From Desulfurococcales archaeon (GTDB taxonomy: Archaea > Thermoproteota > Thermoprotei_A > Sulfolobales > NBVN01): DNA of 53,402 bases. How positions within the stretch are numbered: position 1 is the first letter of the stretch; every line of letters starts with the position of its first letter. A program made the position numbers and the translations under genes. Positions 24,941 to 33,014 of the stretch are shown in pieces. Location of the stretch: contig JALSOP010000041.1 of NCBI GenBank assembly GCA_026986435.1, positions 1-53,402 of the forward strand, written 5' to 3'. A model generated the notes under the pieces. The model ran no database searches and was not told the origin of the DNA. It saw only the letters and a program-made list of their open reading frames with translations.

Positions 24941-25602
24941 ATTGACCACCTCGGAAGAGATATTAGGAGACCCCACTCACTCAGGCCGATGAAGAGCGTC
25001 CTTCTTGAGCCCTCGCCCAAGCACTTACCCAGAGTATATGCCGCCATATCCACGGGGCCCAATCCAAGCTTCCTTACCTCTTCAACATACCTGAACGCGT
25101 CGGGAGGGCTGCCCTTAAGGTATCTCGAGAGTCTCCGAACTAGCCTCTGGCTCGGGAGAGATGCCGCTACACACTCGATGGATGCGGTGTCCACACTAAC
25201 CTTTGTGAGGGATTCGGAGAGCATCGATGGGAATGTATCCTCGAGCAGCTCCAGATACTCGGGTGATGACCCAGTGAACAGCTTCTCCATGAGGACTACC
25301 TCTGCGTTCTCCAACCCGCCGCTAAAGAGCGCGCTAAACTGGTTACCTATGATAGCTAGGGCGGAGTCTCTCACGAGGCCGGCGAACTCAATAGCTTTTA
25401 CTGGGTCGCTTAGATGGAGGAAGTGCTTGAAATTTCTTCTCCACAGTGCGGGGATGGGGTCGAAGGAACCGTTTTGGGCTATTATGAGTGTTTGTCTTGC
25501 CTGAGCATCCAGGCCGTTAAGGAGGAAGTCAAGAGTCTTGAGAGGATCATCCTCTTCTGGGTGGTGCATTAGTTTGTGGAGCATCACAGCACCGGGCACC
25601 AA
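24937..25602 (-). CDS. Unknown helical protein, first gene of the thiolase operon
   Basis: A 221-residue, mostly helical soluble protein with no signal peptide, membrane segment or motif I recognise. Composition is ordinary, with Leu/Ser-rich helices and one His pair near the start (LMHHPEEDD). Its stop and the thiolase start share four bases (GTGA), so the two are translationally coupled. Conservation of this coupling elsewhere would link it to thiolase function. The true start may lie a few codons inside, since MVPGAVMLHKLMHHP offers three methionines. Confidence 0.6.
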   Translation of the reverse strand: MVPGAVMLHKLMHHPEEDDPLKTLDFLLNGLDAQARQTLIIAQNGSFDPIPALWRRNFKHFLHLSDPVKAIEFAGLVRDSALAIIGNQFSALFSGGLENAEVVLMEKLFTGSSPEYLELLEDTFPSMLSESLTKVSVDTASIECVAASLPSQRLVRRLSRYLKGSPPDAFRYVEEVRKLGLGPVDMAAYTLGKCLGEGSRRTLFIGLSEWGLLISLPRWSM

Positions 25603-25689
25603 ATCAGTTTAGAGAAACCGTATAATACGGTAACGCCGGGGGGCTTTAGGTAATTAAGAGGAGGATACCCTAATCATGAGGGTGCCGTT

Positions 25690-26919
25690 TTGGTTGAGGT
25701 GGTGGCTGTCACAGCGGCCTCACCGATCCACGACGAAAGAGCCGTGGAGGAAGTTGCTACAGAGTTCCTCAAAGAAGTCTCTGGACTTTACACGAAGTAC
25801 GTTGGAAAAATCACATCCCCCGGATCCGGGATAGGGGGTGATCTGGCCCTAATACTGATCGCTACGGGCGGCTCGGAAAGAGTAGTAGTTGATATCGCGA
25901 AGAGTGCAGGTTCTGCAGTCCTCATAGCTCATGATGCCATGAACTCCTACCCCGCTGCCCTGGAAGCTCTCTCATACCTGAGGGATGAGGGTGTTGCTGC
26001 CACTATTGCGGTACTCGGCAAAGCAAGGCCCGTTGCTGAGGCCGCTGTAGCAGCTACCACTGCAGCAGCTACCTTAAAGGATCTTAAGATAGGTATCCTT
26101 GGCGAGCCATCCCCTTGGCTCGTCTACTCCGGAAAGAACATTAAGCAGATCGAGAAACAATTGAGGCTAAAGCTCGAGGTCGTGGGGCTTGAGAAGCTCT
26201 ATGACAGGTTCAGAAAAGTGGAGCCAGCAAAAGTGGATGCGGCGATCAGTGGCGCTACCGAGATAGCTGTCAAACCCCACGATATAGATAAAGCTTCGAA
26301 GCTATACGCGGTCCTCTCAGCGATGGTTGAGGAAAAGGAGTGGTCGGCCCTCACTATCAGGTGTTTTGACGTGATAAAGGACCTTGGAGTGACCCCCTGC
26401 CTGCCGCTGGCTATGCTTAACAGCGAGGGAATTGTTGCAGGGTGCGAAGCCGATCTTCCTGCAGTAGCCACAATGCTTATTCTCAAGCTTCTGAGTGGGA
26501 AACCGGCATTCATGGGTAATGTGGTGAGAGTTGAGGGGCAGTACATATGGTTAGCGCACTGCACGGTCCCTCTCGCCATGACTTCAAGCTACTCTCTCGT
26601 CACGCACTACGAGACAGGGCTCGGGGTCGCGGTACAGGGCACGCTCCCCGTGGGCCTGGAGGTGACTTTGGCGAGATACGACCATAATAAGAGGCTAGTT
26701 AGAGTGTTTCGAGGAAGAATAGCTAAGGGTGACCAGTTTAGCAGACATACTTGCAGGACACAGGTTATAGTAAAGGTCGACGGCGATCCTTCCATCATTG
26801 TGCGGGAGCCCATAGGGAATCACTACGCTCTTGTATATGGTGACGTAACTCGCTCACTTCGCTTCTTAGCCAGCATCCTTGACCTTATGTATGAAGGCGA
26901 CGGTGAAGATATTGCTTAG
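25690..26919 (+). CDS. Sugar-isomerase-fold protein (fucose/arabinose isomerase-like)
   Basis: A 409-residue protein starting at TTG with GAGGGTG five bases upstream. The middle reads TIRCFDVIKDLGVTPCLPLAMLNSEGIVAGCEADL, followed by GKPAFMGNV and LAHCTVPL. This is the C-terminal half pattern of the L-fucose/L-arabinose isomerase superfamily (COG2407), where a Glu, an Asp and a His hold Mn2+. Here E/D candidates are in GCEADL and the His is in AHCTVPL. The N-terminal half is much less similar. A true isomerase activity is not proven. The next gene overlaps its end by about 29 bases. Confidence 0.75.
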   Translation: MVEVVAVTAASPIHDERAVEEVATEFLKEVSGLYTKYVGKITSPGSGIGGDLALILIATGGSERVVVDIAKSAGSAVLIAHDAMNSYPAALEALSYLRDEGVAATIAVLGKARPVAEAAVAATTAAATLKDLKIGILGEPSPWLVYSGKNIKQIEKQLRLKLEVVGLEKLYDRFRKVEPAKVDAAISGATEIAVKPHDIDKASKLYAVLSAMVEEKEWSALTIRCFDVIKDLGVTPCLPLAMLNSEGIVAGCEADLPAVATMLILKLLSGKPAFMGNVVRVEGQYIWLAHCTVPLAMTSSYSLVTHYETGLGVAVQGTLPVGLEVTLARYDHNKRLVRVFRGRIAKGDQFSRHTCRTQVIVKVDGDPSIIVREPIGNHYALVYGDVTRSLRFLASILDLMYEGDGEDIA

Positions 26920-27937
26920 TAAAATTAGGAAATACGCCTTCATCGCTGTTGTTGTCGGGCTTTTATCGTATGCTATAATATTCCTTGTTATATATCGGGG
27001 TTCGATAGGTGAGTTCATAGATATTGTTTCGCACGGTGATCCGATCGCGGCATTATTTGCTGCTTTATTCCGTGCCTCAGCACTCATTATGCATGGAATC
27101 ACCTTCTTCATCATCCTTTACGCGCTCTCGAGGGAGATGAGGCTCATGAAAGTCATACAAATAACATCGACCTCCATATTTGTGGAGTTCATAGCGCCTG
27201 TCGGAGGCATCACTGAAGTAGCTAAGATATACTTCCTCAAGGAGTTAGGGATCGCTAGCGTTGAGGAAGCGTACGCTGCGGTCGCGATGCACAGGATCCT
27301 CCTCACGGGTTCCGTGACCGCGGCAACGGTTGTTTCCCTCTCCATCCTTCATGCCCCAATGCTCATGTGGTTAGTTCTCGTAATTCCGGCACTGGGGCTT
27401 CTGGCAGCGAACACAGCCATACTCCTGGCACCAGCATCCCCTAAAATAGAGGGCCTCATAGTCCGTGTCAGCACAAAGTTCGGCCACGATCTTAGAGGAT
27501 TTTCCAGTAAGTACAGAGAGGTCTTTATGAGGCTCCTTAGCTCGAAGAGATACTTAGCCCTTGCCTTAGTGATGGCATTCGGGGAGAGGCTCTCTAACGC
27601 AGTATTCGGCGTCGCGACGGCGGGCATCCTCGGGGTGCAGATACCGGTATGGGAGGCGGTCATAATATTTGACTCGCTCCAGACAATAATCTGGTTGTTA
27701 CCTGCCATAACCCCTGGCGGTGTCGGCATATACGAGCTTCTGCAGACTCTCTTAGCTACGTGGCTGGGAATAAGCCCCGACACATCCGCGGCTTTAGCCA
27801 TAATGACGAGAGCGCTCTTCATAATAGGTGAATACCCTATTTTCCTTGCATCGACGATGGCGTTGGGCCTATCACTTAAAAAGGTTGTGAGTCTGGCGGA
27901 GAAAGAGAAGGGGGCGATCGGGGCACCTATGGCTTAG
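26891..27937 (+). CDS. UPF0104 family membrane protein (flippase-like)
   Basis: About 348 residues from ATG 26891, with about eight hydrophobic segments. The conserved features are FVEFIAPVGGITEVAKIYFLKE, MHRI at the start of a helix, and PGGVGIYELLQTLLATWLG, as in the LPG-synthase transmembrane/UPF0104 family. Family members move or modify lipid-linked molecules. The start codon lies within the preceding gene, so the isomerase-fold protein and this membrane protein are coupled. Its stop overlaps the convergent pheT stop by 11 bases. Confidence 0.82.
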   Translation: MKATVKILLSKIRKYAFIAVVVGLLSYAIIFLVIYRGSIGEFIDIVSHGDPIAALFAALFRASALIMHGITFFIILYALSREMRLMKVIQITSTSIFVEFIAPVGGITEVAKIYFLKELGIASVEEAYAAVAMHRILLTGSVTAATVVSLSILHAPMLMWLVLVIPALGLLAANTAILLAPASPKIEGLIVRVSTKFGHDLRGFSSKYREVFMRLLSSKRYLALALVMAFGERLSNAVFGVATAGILGVQIPVWEAVIIFDSLQTIIWLLPAITPGGVGIYELLQTLLATWLGISPDTSAALAIMTRALFIIGEYPIFLASTMALGLSLKKVVSLAEKEKGAIGAPMA

Positions 27938-29603
27938 GACTGAGTTTCGGGACGTTACCGACTCCCAAAGCCCTAGCTACATCATTAAGAATTAACTCCC
28001 CCGCGACGACGGGGTACTCTATCCCGAGAGCGCTCAATACCCTCGGATGTATCTCGCCAACTAAACCAACATCCTCTCCATTAACAATTATTGAGGCTGT
28101 TCTTCCATGTATAGTGACCGGTGTCTTGCCGGGTCTTAGGAATACTTCAGCACCGAGTGAGCGGAACAGAGCCTTCACAATAACGAGTCCGTCGGTTAAG
28201 CTGAGCTTTGTGTTTGCTATAACAAAACCTAGTCCCCTGTAGGTGATTGGCTCGCCATCCACTAGCTTTACAGCATCCCCTATCTCGAACATCTTCAGCG
28301 GCGGGGTGAGACCCGTGTTTTCTTTTACCGTAAGGAGCATGGATGGCAGGAGCGAAGGCCTTACCGCAGAGTACGTAACCATCTTAGGGTTCTCTATCTC
28401 AACGAACCTCTCGTACCCCAGCCCCCTAAGGAGTTTGGCATCGATGAGCATGTAGTTAACGACCTCACTGAACCCCAGGCCAAGCATAACGTCCCTCACT
28501 ACCGACGACATTCGCTCAAGTATGTGCTCCCTACCCCAGTGAGTGGGTGGCAGGATCTCTGGTCTGAGCTTCCAGTACCCGTACCCTGCGGCTATGTCCT
28601 CAGCGACATCAACCCAGGATAACACATCCGTTCTCCACGGCGGTGCCCACACAACAACAGCATCCTTGAAGAGTCCCTCCACCGAGTACCCCATCCTCTC
28701 CAGCACAGCCTTGACGTCGTTAGCGCTCCCCACCCAGCCAATAAGGCCGCTAACATCCCTTAGCTCCACCCTCAGTACAGAGCCTCTGAGGTCGGGAGTT
28801 CTCTCGGGCACTCCCTTGGCGCCCACGATCTCAACGGATTCGACGGTAGCTCTCCCATAACCTCTCTCCAGCACGGAGGTAGTGACTATGTTGAGCACCT
28901 TCAGCATAAGCCAGGGCTCTGTGCCGGTAACGTCTATTAAAACATTTTTAGTCTCCTCAGTGACCTTGTTCGTCTCCGAGTTCAGTATGGGCGGGAAAGA
29001 CATCACTTCGCCGGAGGAGTCCACAAGGAGCGGGTACTCACCCTTCCTCACTAGGTCGGCATATCTAACACCTTTCTCTGTCCTCTCAAGGACCTCGCCC
29101 AGGCTCATCGTCTTGTCATAGCCTAAGGGAACGAACTCAGCCTCCTTAACAGCTACGTACCTGAACGGGGGCTTCAGCCTGTCGAGGTCGTACAGCCCTA
29201 TAGAGACTAGTGCCCTATCACCGCAGTGGCTGAGATGTAGCTTCTCCTGAAGCTGGAATAGCTGCCTTATCGCCTCATCATCGAGCCTCACACCCCTAAC
29301 TATCGCCAGGAAGGCGTATGGCCTGTACCTAGGGGCCGCCGATATGTCTAGCTCTGTGACGGGATCCTTAACCACGTAGCGTCCTTGCCTTCTCTTCCCC
29401 AAGTAGATGGCTGCGGCCCTCCCAAGGCCCTCGGCGGAGTAGAGGTCAGGCCTGTCGTGGCTGGCCTCGTAGGTGAGGGTGTCATCGCTTACCTCCTCCA
29501 CCTCCGCCTTCAGCACAGTGAGCACTCTCTCGAGCTCCTCCAGCGATATGTCCATGTTAGCGACCCTGGCGACGTCCCAGAGCTGTACCTCAACGACCGG
29601 CAC
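27927..29603 (-). CDS. pheT: Phenylalanyl-tRNA synthetase, beta subunit
   Basis: A 558-residue archaeal/eukaryal-type beta subunit, much shorter than the bacterial form because the tRNA-binding N-terminal OB domain is missing. The B3/B4 editing region is recognisable (SHDRPDLYSAEGLGRA, PPILNSETNKV), followed by B5 (GWVGSANDVKAVLERMGY) and a pseudo-catalytic class II domain (RPSLLPSML). It pairs with PheS to charge tRNA-Phe and hydrolyse Tyr-tRNA-Phe. The GTG start overlaps the pheS stop by one base (TAGTG). Confidence 0.97.
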   Translation of the reverse strand: MPVVEVQLWDVARVANMDISLEELERVLTVLKAEVEEVSDDTLTYEASHDRPDLYSAEGLGRAAAIYLGKRRQGRYVVKDPVTELDISAAPRYRPYAFLAIVRGVRLDDEAIRQLFQLQEKLHLSHCGDRALVSIGLYDLDRLKPPFRYVAVKEAEFVPLGYDKTMSLGEVLERTEKGVRYADLVRKGEYPLLVDSSGEVMSFPPILNSETNKVTEETKNVLIDVTGTEPWLMLKVLNIVTTSVLERGYGRATVESVEIVGAKGVPERTPDLRGSVLRVELRDVSGLIGWVGSANDVKAVLERMGYSVEGLFKDAVVVWAPPWRTDVLSWVDVAEDIAAGYGYWKLRPEILPPTHWGREHILERMSSVVRDVMLGLGFSEVVNYMLIDAKLLRGLGYERFVEIENPKMVTYSAVRPSLLPSMLLTVKENTGLTPPLKMFEIGDAVKLVDGEPITYRGLGFVIANTKLSLTDGLVIVKALFRSLGAEVFLRPGKTPVTIHGRTASIIVNGEDVGLVGEIHPRVLSALGIEYPVVAGELILNDVARALGVGNVPKLSPKP

Positions 29604-31105
29604 TACCTCATCACCTCCTTGGGGTATGGTGTGGACCTTATCTTGGTGAGGTTATTGGTGTAGAGGTCTCGGATATCGTTTATCCCGAGCACCAGCATGG
29701 CTATGCGGTCAATCCCGATGCCCCACGCCGCCACATTCACCCCGCTTACCCCCGCCGCATTAAGCACCTCCGGCCTGAACATGCCTCCGGGGAAGACCTC
29801 TATCCAACCGAGCTTAGGGTGCTTTATGTAGCCCTCAACAGACGGCTCGGTGAACGGGAAGTACGCCGGCCTGAACATCACCTCCCCTAGCCCGAGCTCC
29901 TTAGCCAGTTCAGTGAAGAACCCGAGGAGGTGCCTAAACGTGACCCTCTTCCCAACGATTATACCCTCGAGCTGATGGAACTCCATGAGGTGAGTTGGGT
30001 CAGGGGTGTCGGGCCTGAATACTCTGTCAAGCGAGAACACCCTGTACTCCCCCGCCCCCCGCTTCATCAACGTTCTGATAGATACCGGGGTTGTGTGGGT
30101 TCTGAGTACTAGTCTTAGAGCCCTTTCCGGCGACCACTTATACCTCCATCCCTTCTCATGAATTTCCTTAACCCTTTCAACTAATTCACGGCTCACTCTC
30201 TCAAGCCTCGGTAACCCCTTAACGAAGTAGACGTCCGTCCCCCTCCTCGCGGGGTGGTACTGAGGTACGAAGAGGGCGTCGAAGTTGAGGAGCTCCGACT
30301 CTATGTGCGGGCCCTTAACCTCCACGAACCCCATCCCGACCAGTATCTCCCTAACACGCTGGAGGAAGTAGGCGTAGGGGTGCTTCCTCACGGGGTGTAT
30401 GGTGGGTACCTCTATGCTGAGGTCGAACTCCTTGAACTCAGCCCCCTCCCACTCACCCGACCTTATTATCTCTGGGGTAAGTGCCGTGATAACCCTCGCC
30501 CTAATTACCCTGCCCTCGCTCCAAGCCAATGCCCCCTCCTTGGTTACCTCAATGATCTGTGTCTTGCTAACAACCTCCTTCACAAGTCTCCTCCTCCTTA
30601 GCTCGCCGAAGTTGGGCGGGTACCTTCCCTCAGCGACCTCCTTCAGCCCTTTGACGACATCGGATACGGTCTCAAAGAAGCTAGACCGGTCACTCCCAAC
30701 TAGCCTCACAATGCCCCCACTAATCTCGACCAGTCCGGCTCTCCTCAGCCTGCCGAGTGCCGCTTTAAGTTCCTTATCAATGACGCCGGACTCCTTTGCC
30801 AGCTCGCTGATCGATGCCTCACCGCCCAGGGCCTCAAGCGTGTTGAGCACCCTAACCTCCGGTAATCCGTTCTCTAGAACCTCCACACCCTCCGGGGTTA
30901 GCTCCGGTCTCTTAATTACGTCCTTAATTACCTTCACAAGACCGAGTCTCTCGAGCTCCGCTAAGTCCCTCTGTATGTCACTTGCTCTCTTCCCTAATGA
31001 ACGGGCGAGCTCCTCTGCAGGGGCGCGTCCCCCGAGCCCGATAAGCACCTCAAGCACGCGGTAGACCCTATCCGGGAGGACGATCCTCTCGTTCTTCCCC
31101 ATCAT
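29603..31105 (-). CDS. pheS: Phenylalanyl-tRNA synthetase, alpha subunit
   Basis: A 500-residue archaeal/eukaryal-type catalytic subunit. The N-terminal 160 residues hold winged-helix units that bind tRNA (VYRVLEVLIGLGGRAPAEELA and a second copy). The class II catalytic core follows, with FDALFVPQYHPAR (motif 1 region), MEFHQLEG (motif 2 region) and the Gly-rich motif 3 AWGIGIDRIAML. GWIEVFPGGMFRPE forms the phenylalanine pocket. It is the first gene of the two-gene pheST operon. Confidence 0.97.
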   Translation of the reverse strand: MMGKNERIVLPDRVYRVLEVLIGLGGRAPAEELARSLGKRASDIQRDLAELERLGLVKVIKDVIKRPELTPEGVEVLENGLPEVRVLNTLEALGGEASISELAKESGVIDKELKAALGRLRRAGLVEISGGIVRLVGSDRSSFFETVSDVVKGLKEVAEGRYPPNFGELRRRRLVKEVVSKTQIIEVTKEGALAWSEGRVIRARVITALTPEIIRSGEWEGAEFKEFDLSIEVPTIHPVRKHPYAYFLQRVREILVGMGFVEVKGPHIESELLNFDALFVPQYHPARRGTDVYFVKGLPRLERVSRELVERVKEIHEKGWRYKWSPERALRLVLRTHTTPVSIRTLMKRGAGEYRVFSLDRVFRPDTPDPTHLMEFHQLEGIIVGKRVTFRHLLGFFTELAKELGLGEVMFRPAYFPFTEPSVEGYIKHPKLGWIEVFPGGMFRPEVLNAAGVSGVNVAAWGIGIDRIAMLVLGINDIRDLYTNNLTKIRSTPYPKEVMR

Positions 31106-31202
31106 CAGCGCCGTTAGAGGACTACGTAGGGGGATTAATTTGTGAGGTACTCCTCCAGGTTATTTCATGTGTTTAAACAAGCATGAAACTGTAATTACAT
31201 AA

Positions 31203-31224
31203 TTAAATATATCGAAGCGATATA
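31203..31224 (+). promoter_or_regulatory. TATA box with overlapping operator-like palindrome upstream of the OsmC gene
   Basis: TTAAATATA forms the TATA box. TATATCG (31208-31214) and CGATATA (31218-31224) are exact inverted copies separated by AAG, so the repeat starts inside the TATA box and reaches the transcription start region. This is the usual layout of archaeal repressor operators, for example of MarR-type redox regulators. Confidence 0.6.
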
Positions 31225-31240
31225 CATGATGGGTATAAAC

Positions 31241-31684
31241 ATGCCAACCTTGAAACCAAAAAAGATGACTATTAAGGCTCATTACGAGCCTCCAACTAAA
31301 GTCATCACCGAAATAGGTGGGTTCAGGCTCGTGCAGGATTTACCCAAAGAGATCGGGGGAACAGGTGAGGGTCCGACACCGACCGCACTCCTTCTCGCCT
31401 CACTCGCGGGGTGCTTCGGCATAGTCTCGGCTATACATAGGGACAGGTTCGGCGTTAATGTCGAGTCGATGGAGATAGAAGTATCGGGACTCATAGATGT
31501 TAGGGGCTTTATGGGAGAGAACGTCAAGCCAGGATTCACTGAAGTATCCGCTGTTATTAGGATAAAGAGTGATGCCCCGGAGGAGGCTGTGAAGAAGCTA
31601 ATAGAGTTCGTGAGAGAGCACTGCCCCATCGAAGACACGATTGAGTCGCCCACTCCCGTTAGGGTTGAGGTAATTAAGGAGTGA
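31241..31684 (+). CDS. OsmC/Ohr-family peroxiredoxin-like protein
   Basis: About 147 residues from ATG 31241; the TATA spacing favours this leaderless start over the ATGs at 31226/31229. The two reactive cysteines of the family are present: one in LAGCFG (Cys58), the other in REHCPIED (Cys128). GPTPTALLLASLAGC is the core helix. OsmC/Ohr proteins reduce organic hydroperoxides using dithiols. The gene is monocistronic; a T-rich tract (CTTTTTTCTT at 31705-31714) follows the stop. Confidence 0.92.
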   Translation: MPTLKPKKMTIKAHYEPPTKVITEIGGFRLVQDLPKEIGGTGEGPTPTALLLASLAGCFGIVSAIHRDRFGVNVESMEIEVSGLIDVRGFMGENVKPGFTEVSAVIRIKSDAPEEAVKKLIEFVREHCPIEDTIESPTPVRVEVIKE

Positions 31685-31712
31685 ATCTCTACTCGTCACA
31701 GCGGCTTTTTTC

Positions 31713-32489
31713 TTGAAAACACATATCCCAGTGGTGCGGTTGTTGAGTAAACACATACATAACATCCGCTTGTGGGCGACGGGATGTAAAGGTACATATG
31801 TGATCATAAGGGGCAGCCGTATCGTCGCAAAAACCGCGAGCACCCTCCCTCTTAGAGGAGACTACGTGATTGGAGCTTCCTCAACGAGGTCAGTTAGGGG
31901 TCTTGAGGGCACATTAGTCCTCCGGGTATCGGTCAGGTCGCCCGAGGGGGTTATCTGGGAGGGCGAGCAGTGCATTATCGGTAAGGAAGCGTGTCCCCTC
32001 AGCAGGTACACCAAGGCATTGTCCCTGAGTCCCGGGGAGTATGTGCTGGACGTGGACCTGGCGGATACGCCACCCAGCCTTGAGGCGGAGGTATGCATCA
32101 GCCCCGTACCCGTGGAGGGAGGTTTGCTCGTTTCCGGGGCTAGACCGGGTAGGCGCACTAGAATGAGGCCAGCACAGGGTTCAACGAGATCGTGGTCGCT
32201 TATGGTCGGTGAACCGGTTAGGGCAATGGACGCCTGTATTCAGAGGTACTGGCTCTGGTTCTTCGAGCCCCTGACACCTCGGAACAAGGCACTCGTTATC
32301 AGGTTGGAGATAGGTGAGGGCCTAGTGGACTCTATTCACACGGAGCTCCTCCGGGTGGGTGTCTACTCGGAGGTGGTTGTTGATGTACTGACCCCACCTG
32401 GGGGCGGTAATGTTGTGTTCCTCGACCCGGCTAACTTAACACACCCGTTGTTCACCATGCATACGGAGGGGTGCGGTGGTGTTAGCTGA
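31713..32489 (+). CDS. Unknown beta-rich protein, candidate diverged member of the Cys-patterned family
   Basis: 258 residues from a TTG; GTG codons at 31731/31734 are alternatives, and the T-tract that ends the OsmC transcript lies right at the TTG, so a later start is likely. The protein is beta-rich, with no signal or membrane segment. The region GEQCIIGKEACPLSRY followed by SPGEYVLDVDLAD and EAEVCI can be aligned by eye with the paired proteins at 35873 and 37278 (GDEHC / GNEDC, a Pro-rich turn, an alternating strand, then Cys), although one of the four cysteines is missing. The C-terminal half, with WFFEPLTPRNKALVIRLEIGEG, may be a second copy. It overlaps the next gene by 14 bases. Confidence 0.6.
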   Translation: MKTHIPVVRLLSKHIHNIRLWATGCKGTYVIIRGSRIVAKTASTLPLRGDYVIGASSTRSVRGLEGTLVLRVSVRSPEGVIWEGEQCIIGKEACPLSRYTKALSLSPGEYVLDVDLADTPPSLEAEVCISPVPVEGGLLVSGARPGRRTRMRPAQGSTRSWSLMVGEPVRAMDACIQRYWLWFFEPLTPRNKALVIRLEIGEGLVDSIHTELLRVGVYSEVVVDVLTPPGGGNVVFLDPANLTHPLFTMHTEGCGGVS

Positions 32490-33009
32490 GCCCGTCTACA
32501 TTGACCCGTCGGGGGCGAAGGTCAAGGAGAAGCTCCTGGTTTGGTACCCTGTCTCGCTGGTGAGGTTCGGGTGCAGGGATGACTTCCACCTCGTTGACTG
32601 CGTCCTGCCGAGGATCAGCGGGGTGCACTACCACTGGCTAGTCCTCATTGTAAGGGCCGGGGACGACGTAGTCACGAGGTCCGCTCCCCCGGTAGAGGCG
32701 CTCACGCTCAAACACCCCGGGTGCTCCCCCCAGGACCTGAGGATGGCTGTGGAGGCTGATGAGGCGAAGGCAAGAGAGGCCAAGAAGCTCAGCTGGGCGT
32801 ACTACTTCAAGGAGATAAAGGAGATGCTCTGCCTGGACGAGGAACCGATAACGTGGACACCTGCCTACGCACTGACCGAGATTAGGAGGAGGGACGCCAG
32901 ATTCCACTTCCTGGTTTCCGGGAAAAGGATAAGGTCGCTCAACCACCAGAGGCTCATCAGGTTGCTAGGTGTCGACGACTTCCTCTCCCTCGCCGGGGCG
33001 AAGGGTTGA
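32476..33009 (+). CDS. Unknown protein with Cys-patterned N-terminal part
   Basis: A 177-residue protein coupled to the preceding gene by a 14-base overlap. The first 90 residues are beta-rich with three cysteines (RFGC, HLVDC, HPGC) and a strand HYHWLVLIVRAGDD that recalls the neighbouring Cys-patterned proteins, but the alignment is weak. The second half is helical and charged (EADEAKAREAKKLSWAYYFKEI), then a basic end. It faces herA tail to tail with a five-base gap. No function can be assigned. Confidence 0.6.
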   Translation: MVLAEPVYIDPSGAKVKEKLLVWYPVSLVRFGCRDDFHLVDCVLPRISGVHYHWLVLIVRAGDDVVTRSAPPVEALTLKHPGCSPQDLRMAVEADEAKAREAKKLSWAYYFKEIKEMLCLDEEPITWTPAYALTEIRRRDARFHFLVSGKRIRSLNHQRLIRLLGVDDFLSLAGAKG

Positions 33010-33014
33010 GGTCC

